From Solanum dulcamara (lineage: Eukaryota; Streptophyta; Magnoliopsida; Solanales; Solanaceae), in assembly GCF_947179165.1 (NCBI RefSeq), contig NC_077240.1:49226501-49290500 (forward strand): a DNA stretch of 64,000 nucleotides, read 5' to 3'. A program made the translations under genes and the position numbers. Below, in pieces: positions 56,649 through 64,000 of the stretch (position 1 is the first letter of the stretch; every line of letters starts with the position of its first letter). The notes under the pieces are model-generated. The model searched no databases. It was given only the letters and a program-made list of their open reading frames with translations, and was not told where the DNA came from.

Positions 56649-59600
56649 TGTTATATCCTGTACTTTTGTACATTGGAATGTTTTTAAGCTTCTCTAAAGC
56701 TACCACATGATCCATGTTATCCATGACGTTATCAAAGGATCCTAAGGAAGGGAGGATATAACACCCCATATCTTGTATAGACTAGTTTTATGTGAAATAG
56801 TGATGGTTTAAAATAGGTTTGGAAGGATTTGAAGGGGTTTGAGGCCAAATAATTTGTCACAATAATCGACCTACTTGTTTAAGCTGCTGTTTTGGATGTC
56901 TTACATAATTAAGCTACTTGAGTACATATCTAGCTTAAGTAGCAAGGATCACACATGTTCTTAAGGTAAGGCTAATTGCTAATCTACTAAAAAGAACAAG
57001 TAGGTTATGCACCTACTTCAAGTAGGTGATGCACCTACTTAGAATGTGTGGATGGCATTTAAATAAAAAAAGCAATTAGGTGATGCAACTACTTATGAAC
57101 TTGTGGAAGGAATTAAGTAGGTGATGCAACTACTTATGAACTTCTGGCAAGAAATAAGGAGGTGATGCACCTACTTTCTTAAAGTAATGGAAAAGATTAT
57201 TTTGGGATGTGATATAGAGACTTTTATTCCTGATTTTAATTAATACATGAGTTGGTGATAGCTTTTATTTGGTCTAGATTATTAAGTAGGGATTAGGGAT
57301 TAATTGAGATTAATTAAGCTAATTAGACAACTAAGTGGGCCCCATCAAGGCACATGGTAGGAGTTGATTGGTGTGTGGCTTTTGGAGGGACATATATCTA
57401 CAATGGACACATGTCAACCACATGGAAAGCACATGTACACATGTCAACCACATGGGCAACATACATATATGTCTATCTTAATGATTAAGAAGCTTATTTT
57501 ATCCCATTCTTCTTCAACTTAGACTTAGAGAAAAAGAGGCTTTCAACTTCCTCAAGTGAAGAAAAAAAGAGAGAGAGTCACGGCAGCCATGGCAGCTCCA
57601 CCAAGCACGGCCAACCTTCTTCTTCTTTTTACCATTAAATCTCTAATCTAATTCAACCCTTTGGAAGGTCCATAGCAACGTGGGATTGATCCTAGGGGCA
57701 GTAAGATTTAATTAATTGAAGTTATCAAGTTTCAGCCAACTAAAGAAGCCAACTTGTTAAGGTAAGGTTTGATCATCTTTTTACATATTTTAGTAAGGGT
57801 TTAGACATGTTGTGAATGTATAAACATGAATTGGAGGTATAAAATTATGTATGTTGGCATTGGAATGTTGTTGAAGCCATGTTAGGGCTGTTTGTATTTA
57901 GAAATGGTGAATAAGATTTATTAACATTTTAGTTGTTGTTATGAATTATGTAATGAGGATGAAGGAATTAAATGGAATTTGAAGTGAGAGAACTCTATGA
58001 TTACTATTGGTGTTGAAATGAACAGAAATGGAGTTGCTTAAATTATATTGAGTTGATTGTTGTTGTTGCTATTATTATTATGAATTATGTATTAAAAGTG
58101 AAGGGATTATATATGTTAATGTTAAATTCCCATTTGGTCCGTGTTGAGGCTGTTCTAATCTAAAAATGATGGATTAATTTTGATTAATATTGTGGTTGTT
58201 GTTGTTATTGGTTGTATGATGAAAGTGAAGAAATTTGATATTTAAAGTTATAATTAAGGCTCTAGTGTTGTTGTAATTGTTGGACTATTATAAGGTCATC
58301 CGATGAAGTGTTGTGGATGTAAATTATGAAGAGTAAATTGATTACGCCATAGTCGTTATGTTAAAGATTATAGAACGTCATAATGTGTGGGCTAATTCAG
58401 AATAATGTGCGGGCTATTTTAGAGTATTCTTGAATCTTTCCTTTGTTAACTTTAATATATCAGTTGAACATGTGGTTGTTGATGTTGACTTGGTTGTTAT
58501 GTAGTTGGTTTGAATATAAAGGAAATGTCGCCTAATTTTCTAGAAATGAGCTGCCAACGTTGGAGTGCCTTTTGAAACCTTCTCGTAGCTTAACCATACT
58601 TTTTGACATCTTAATCTAGGTTGAGATACTATTGGGCAACATACGTGTTGTGTGGCGAATAAGCGCTAAAGGTATGTAAAGCTATCCCTTCTTTCTTTTG
58701 GCATGTATTATACGTAAGTGATGAATGATATGAGCTTGGGGTAATTCTATTGATAAGTTATAAACATGATTCATGATCCTTATTCACTCCTGGATGATAA
58801 AACTATTTAAGTAGTTGAGCTACTACTCTCGAGCCTTCTATATGTTGAATAGTAGTTGGATATATAAACTCCTATCCCTAAAGACTCTATGTTGACAAAT
58901 GTTTCTGATTCCATAAGCTGTTTCACATTATCTTGATACATGTCTATGATTCTTGAGGATCCATTTGATATGGATCCATAGTGACATTCAAAAGGTACTT
59001 GAGATGACTATTATATTAATTTTTAAATGATGGTTCATTTTGATTATTCTATTGAGTCTCAGGCGATGATATAATTGTATATGGTTGCTCATGATATGCT
59101 ACTCATGCATACTGTTATTACCTCTTTCATTAAGTCTCGGGCCGGGTATATTATCGTGCACAGTTTTATTACATTATCCACTGATTTGTTAACTAGAGGG
59201 TCGGGTACGCTATATGATGATGTGATGATGCAATGATATGGTTATGGCACCGAGTTCCATGATGGGCCGGGTATAGTATACGTCTACAAGACTTTATTCT
59301 CCGAGTCCCTTATTAGAGGGCCGAGTATGATATAGTATATATATATGATAATATGATAATATAATGATACGATTATGGCATCAAGTCCCATAATGGGCCA
59401 TGTACGGTATATGATAATGATATGCATGATTTGCTTCGTAAGGCACAGGTACAATGAGTTCTTGATTATCATACTTGTCTCCTGGGCTCTCTACTTCAGT
59501 TATGATCTTTTATACTGTATTTAATGCTTTACATACTCAGTACATATATTGTACTGACCCCCTTTCTTGGGGGCTTGCATTTCATGCCCTCAGGTACAGG

Positions 59601-60110
59601 TACTAGTTTCGGTGATCCGCCAGCCTAGGATTCCTATTCAGCTATCTTGGAGTAATCCTTTGTCTCGGAGTCTAGACTTTTGGTATAGACCCCCTTTTTA
59701 TGTATATATATGTTTAACGTACCCTATCCTGCCATATGATACTATTGATACTCTTAGATATCTGTAGATAAATATGTGGGTTGTGTATATTTATGTTCGA
59801 TTATGCCTGTATGATTTTCATTTTGTGACATTCCTATTTATAATGGCAGCCTTGTAAGCTCGCGTATGTACATATTTTGGGAAGTTGTATGTAGTGACAG
59901 CCTTATTGTCTCGTGTATTAGGATATTTTAATTGATTATGCCTCATCAAGAGACAGGTTATCTTGATACACGTAGGTAACGCTTGAGATAATATCATGTT
60001 TTCACAAAGCCTCCATATGGGATTTGGTTTCAGTTTGATGAGGTCTAATAGATATGTATACGAGTGTCTAACTTGGCACTAGTCACGGCCTACGGAGTTG
60101 GATCATGACA
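56649..60110 (+). repeat. E2 right (3') LTR
   Basis: 3462 bp from TGTTATATCCTGTAC to GGATCATGACA. It has palindromes at about 56990-57175, a leader frame at 57590, the empty site for the solo LTR near 58582, CGAGT..TAGAGGG hairpin repeats at 59140-59410 and the CAGTACATATATTGTACTG hairpin near 59539-59557. Confidence 0.92.
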
Positions 60111-60195
60111 GTTTTAGTTTGATGATGTCTAACAGATATGTACATGAGAGCCTAACTCGGGCACTAGTAACGGCCTACGGGGTTGGGTCATGACA
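60026..60195 (+). repeat. 85-bp tandem duplication of the E2 LTR tail
   Basis: The last 85 bp of the LTR (60026-60110, from CAGTTTGATGAGGTC to GATCATGACA) are followed by a second, diverged copy (60111-60195, ending GGGTCATGACA). The second copy fits the GGGTTGGGTCATGACA ends of other LTRs better, so it may be the older or a foreign LTR end. Confidence 0.85.
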
Positions 60196-61084
60196 ACATG
60201 CTCAGTTGTGGAGTCAGATTAGGAGGCCACAGAGTTTGACCCTTTGGCTGTTGAAGATCCGACTGTTGTAGAACTGATCGATGAGTAGACAGGGAAGTCT
60301 ACTACTTTGTGTTCCTGAGGACAGTGCCCAACTTTAAGTGTGGGGTGAAATGTCTGTGTAATTTAAACTATATATGTTATTTTTATTAGTTTGATGTTTT
60401 GGTTTATCTAGATTAGTTTATCTGTTTATCTTTGTCAGTATTGATGTTTTAGTTTATATTGAATCTTTATCAGTTTGATGTTTTGGTTTATCTGGATTGG
60501 TTTATCTGTTTATTTTTGTCAGTATTGATGCTTTGGTTTATATTAAATCTTTGTCGGTTTGATATTTTGGTTTATCTAGATAGGTTTATTTGTTTATCTT
60601 TTTCATTATTGATGTTTTTGTTTATATTGAATGTTTAATGTCGTTTAATCTTTTTATTAACTGACTTTGGGTTTCATGGCATTTGTTTTCGATTCTTTGG
60701 CCATGGATAGTCCCTTTGAACTTTATATAAAAGAAGAGTTTTTTTTAGATATTTGTAATGTATATAAAGTGTTTTACCAGACTAAGATTGCATAGGTAGC
60801 AGATGAAATGATTGAAAAACATGAAATATAAAGCTGACTAAATTAAGACACCTAAGACTCTGTTGTTAGATTTTGAATAATGTTGAATTAATGTGATTGT
60901 TGTTGAAATTTTTGAAGAATTGTCGTTCTGAAACTAAACATGTGCAGAATGAGTAAGGTTAATTGTATAATCCTTATTGCTCTTGGTTGCTAGAACTTGC
61001 CCCGTATGTATGAGTAATGAAAACAAAGGAAGTTTAGAATTTAGGGAAAGGATCTAGGCAATTCTTTGGTAACCTCAATTTAAA
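60196..61084. other. Unclassified AT-rich stretch, possibly a fragment of another element
   Basis: Not similar to the LTRs around it. It begins with a short, coding-like region (about 60200-60360) interrupted by stops and then holds a minisatellite. No terminal repeats or target duplication found. I cannot name its family. Confidence 0.5.
60390..60640. repeat. Minisatellite, unit 83-84 bp, three copies
   Basis: GTTTGATGTTTTGGTTTATC starts units at 60390 and 60473, and a variant starts at 60557. Each unit also has an internal half-repeat (ATTGATGTTTTAGTTTAT). Confidence 0.88.
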
Positions 61085-63003
61085 TCGTTATCTGAGACTC
61101 AATGAAGTCCTCTAGTGAATCATCACTTGGAGCTCAGGGTAGAAAGTATCTAACGTACCCTCTAGATGTCACTAAACACCATGTTAAAAGGAGCCTCAGG
61201 AATCATAGACACATGTTTCTATGGTATGAAATATCTTATAGAAGTCCAAGCATTGGTTATCTCAGAGCCTTTTTAAAAGGAAGAACTTTTTGTATCAATC
61301 ACTATCCAATCATATAGAAGACTTGAGGAATAGGAGCTTAACTACTTTAAGAGTCTTAATATCCAGAAGTGTACAAGACTCCTGAAGTCATATTCATGGC
61401 CTAAGAATGAATTTAACCCCAATCTCACATGATCCATTGCTTATATTTAAGACATGCCAAAAGAAGAGAAGGATAGCTTTACATACCTCGTATGGGTTAC
61501 TTGTAACCATGTTCGCATCGTCGTCCTCCGAACCTATTTAACATGAAATGAATACTAACATTAATAACCTTCAACTTTCCAACTTCTTAATTTATAGCAA
61601 AGCACCCATAGGAATCATTTCCTATTCGCCTTTCTCGAATAGTCCCTTAATTGGCTAAGGAGTTAACGGAAATCGGGCAGTGCTTCCCTTATAACTTACT
61701 CGATCTAAACTTCCAATTACATCCTCAATTAATAAATCCAACCAACAAAAAAAATAATCATATTATATACAATTAAATCATTTCAACATTACACAACACA
61801 CACTCCAAACAACTCGCTTAAACTACGATACCAAAATAAGGTTTTCAATCGTTAATTCATAAAATATTTAACCATGCGGAATGGAGGGTGAGGTGGATTC
61901 AATCAGAGGAACCCACACCTCTTTTTAACCATGTTCCAGACCTTCAACACACCATAAAACCATCTCCAAAGATAATGCCACAATCACAACAACACTATAC
62001 AACCTTGACAACTTTAACTCGGCTAGAACGACTTCAATTTCGTTTGCTTACAATGTCCAGCATACGTTTACATTTTTTCTAATTTAAACTTCATTTAAGA
62101 CATGTAATACAATCCATAACAACATTATTAACTCCACTGTGAAAGGGAAGACCTTACCTGGTCCAAAACTTGTCGAAATGCGCCTCGAAAGTCCTCTTAA
62201 TGTGCTGAAACTTAGCGGACTGTTTGTGTCACTTCTTTGCTGACCCAAAATGAAATTTGTCATTATTAAAAACCATTATATCACCTTAGGACACCTTAAA
62301 TAATTAATTCACAGAACGTAATCGGGACTTACCTTTTCTATTGGCCAAAGTCGTCGCCCCTCTCTCTAGTCTCTTAGGGTTTCTTTTTCAACTTTTCTAA
62401 GTGCAAAGCTGATTTTGTGAAGAAATTGATCTTAAGACACACATATATATATATATGTTTCCTTAAGAGGGGAAACATGTTTTCCCTTAAGGGTGACACG
62501 TGGCAGCCTCCTAGGGCTCAACCTCAATTATGCGCCCACTCCCTTGCTGCCATGTGGCAGTGTGGGGCCCATCTTAAGTAGGTGTATCACCTACTTGGTA
62601 CAAGTAGGTGCATCACCTACTTAGTCCAAGTAGGTGCATCACCTACTTGCTTTCAAGTAGGTGCTACGCTTCCTTCCGCCTCCTCCATGGGTTTGTAATC
62701 CCGTCTCACTTTATGAACCTATATAATCCTTGCTACGTCAACTCGACATGCACTCCAATAGATTAAGTGTGTAAGACACCCAAGTTGGTAGCTTACGTAG
62801 GTAAGTCGAGTCCCACAACTTGTTATTTTGCCCCCAACTTCTTTCAAATCCTTATAACCCTATTTCCAACTGTCACTCTTATGGCGCTTCACATCCTTTC
62901 TTCCTTAGAGTTATTTAATAACATTATAGCTAATATGGGCCACGTAGCCAATTTTAAGAATTTTAAGAAAGTATTCTGAAGTACAAAGGTACGGGGCATA
63001 ACA
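61085..63003 (-). mobile_element. E5 3' LTR, truncated
   Basis: A minus-strand LTR whose start (63003, TGTTATGCCCCGTACC on the element strand) sits at a polypurine tract. It resembles the E1 LTR from about 3458 to 6386 but lacks the last part in sense (hairpin array and R/U5 end). GTAAGT donor-like site at 62327-62332 with the AATTAATT block, TATA-like AT run near 62440-62456, G-box CACGTG at 62497-62502, and three AAGTAGGTGCATCACCTACTT palindromes at 62575-62650. Confidence 0.85.
62440..62670 (-). promoter_or_regulatory. E5 LTR promoter zone with palindrome array
   Basis: The clearest example of the array: AAGTAGGTG-CAT-CACCTACTT is repeated with a 25-26 bp period at about 62575-62650 plus a half unit, then G-box CACGTG (62497-62502) and a TA-alternating TATA box (about 62440-62456) in sense order. 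Confidence 0.65.
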
Positions 63004-63040
63004 TCCTTCCCCCATTTAGAACATTCATCCTCGAATATTA
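63004..63040 (-). promoter_or_regulatory. E5 polypurine tract and hairpin-like motif
   Basis: Plus strand TCCTTCCCCCATTTAG, then GAACATTCATCCTCGAATATT, the shared motif with imperfect arms. Confidence 0.8.
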
Positions 63041-63159
63041 ACTAGTCTCATAAGGTCTTACGAGTGCTTTAGGATTTCTGTGTACTAGTTGTCATCCATA
63101 AGCCTCTTATTAATTCATATAATCAATTTAAGAGAGTACACTATCTGTAGTCCTAGGGA

Positions 63160-64000
63160 ACAGGTACGGATATTTCTTTTCCATTTCTTCTTCAACTTTC
63201 CAAGTCATTTCTTCTAGATGCTCATTTCATCACCATACTTTGACGGGAGCCACATCCTTAGTTTGCAACCTTCTGATCTGTCGATCCAAGATGGCATTAG
63301 GTTGCTCCTCGTAGGATAACTTCTCTTTTATGTGGACCTCATCCACGGGGAATATTTTTGGAGGGTCGCTTATATATTTGCGGAGCATTGATCCGTGAAA
63401 ACTGGATGTGTTATTTTAAATTGGGTGGTAGGTCCAACTCATAGGAAACTTTGCCTATTCTATAAATGATCTGATAATGGACAAGTTTCTCTTTCTTGTC
63501 GAGTACCATTACACCTTTTATTGGTGGCACTTTCACTAATACCCACCCCCAATTTCATTTTTGAGAGGTCGACGTCGATTATCTCAGTATGACTTTTGTC
63601 GACTCTAGGCTGCTAATAGTTTCTCCTGAATAGATTCCACTTTATCACTAGCTTGTTGGATTATGTCCGGGCCCATTAGTGTACCTTTATTAACCTTAAA
63701 TTAACCGGTAGGTGCTCTGCACCTTTTGCCATACAAAGCTTTATATAGTGCCATCTGAATGCTATTATAAGTAACTTCAATAAGTGACAGGTAATCACTC
63801 AAGCCATTTCTGAAGTCAATATTGCTGGCCCACAACATTTTTTAGCGTTTACCTAGTGTGCTCGACCTGTCTATTAGTCTAAGGGATAAAGGTTGTACTA
63901 AGATTCACCTATGTTCCCAATTCCCTCTTGGAATAATTCCCAGAAGTTAGCTGTAGATTAAACTTCCCTGTCCGATAGAATAGATGTGGGGACTTCATGA
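63160..64000 (-). pseudogene. E5 integrase C-terminal region, decayed
   Basis: On the minus strand VKVPPIKGVMVLDKKEKLV (about 63480-63540) and RIGKVSYELDLPP (about 63420-63470) are clear. Towards 63240-63340 lies the LDRQV/chromodomain-like part in a broken frame. From 63550 to 64000 the match continues towards the catalytic core (ALYG-type stretch near 63735), with many stops. It runs out of the window. Closest to the E2 integrase remnant. Confidence 0.8.

Larger units (their letters stand above)
27101..60110 (+). mobile_element. E2: plus-strand Ty3/gypsy-derived element with nested insertions
   Basis: Left LTR 27101-34092 (split by a solo LTR), primer site 34097-34108, leader to 37284, nested E3 (37285-55446), integrase remnant 55452-56522, polypurine tract 56634-56648, right LTR 56649-60110. 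Without insertions the interior is about 4.4 kb and lacks gag, protease and reverse transcriptase. Unusually, the left LTR has a polypurine tract directly in front of it, so it is probably a recombinant LTR and not a simple integration end. No target duplication could be found. Confidence 0.8.

Noticed and set aside
62575..62660. CRISPR-like array from regularly spaced palindromes
   Set aside because: The spacers are only a few bases, the repeats sit in LTR promoters of a plant retroelement, and no cas-like gene is present.

Overview
This window is plant repeat DNA. I see no host protein gene, tRNA gene or functional rRNA gene. Almost every base belongs to nested and rearranged Ty3/gypsy-type LTR retrotransposons or their large non-autonomous derivatives (LARD-like: very long LTRs, short non-coding interior). 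The style of the families (3.4-3.9 kb LTRs, initiator-Met-tRNA primer sites, a hairpin plus polypurine tract before the 3' LTR, Tekay/Del-like pol remnants) suggests a large, repeat-rich dicot genome. I lean towards Solanaceae, but that is inference from memory of such elements and not proven by the sequence. Element names E0 to E5 are mine.

Layout. (1) About 1-25,690 is a tandem duplication with a unit of about 12.73 kb. Each unit is a minus-strand LTR of element E0 split by a complete LARD-like element E1 (2500-12223, TSD AGAAT) or E1' (15254-24950, same TSD), plus about 140 bp of E0 interior ending at its polypurine tract. A third, more diverged E0 LTR piece runs to about 27,075. (2) At 27,075-27,101 that minus-strand LTR meets a plus-strand LTR head to head. 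(3) 27,101-60,110 is element E2 on the plus strand. Its left LTR is split by a solo LTR (29000-32577, TSD TTAAC). Its interior is split by E3 (37285-55446, minus strand, TSD TCATT), a Ty3/gypsy element with gag-pol remnants. E3 is itself split inside its reverse transcriptase by E4 (42219-52414, plus strand, TSD CTTTC). (4) 60,111-61,084 holds a duplicated LTR tail and an unclassified piece with an 83-84 bp minisatellite. (5) 61,085-64,000 is the 3' LTR and integrase end of another minus-strand element, E5.

The most interesting observation is that E1, E1' and E4 each carry an almost full-length 5S rRNA-derived sequence in the interior, in the same orientation as the element and at a comparable place, with the regions matching the 5S internal promoter best preserved. 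The related E2 lacks it. This recalls Cassandra elements, which carry 5S sequence in their LTRs, but here it lies in the interior of a long-LTR element. The families also share a promoter zone of palindromic AAGTAGGTG/CACCTACTT arrays with G-boxes and a TATA box, a leader with a splice-donor-like GTAAGT, arrays of 50-bp hairpin repeats in the LTR, and a hairpin next to the polypurine tract.

All identities were judged by eye; no alignment or database search was run.
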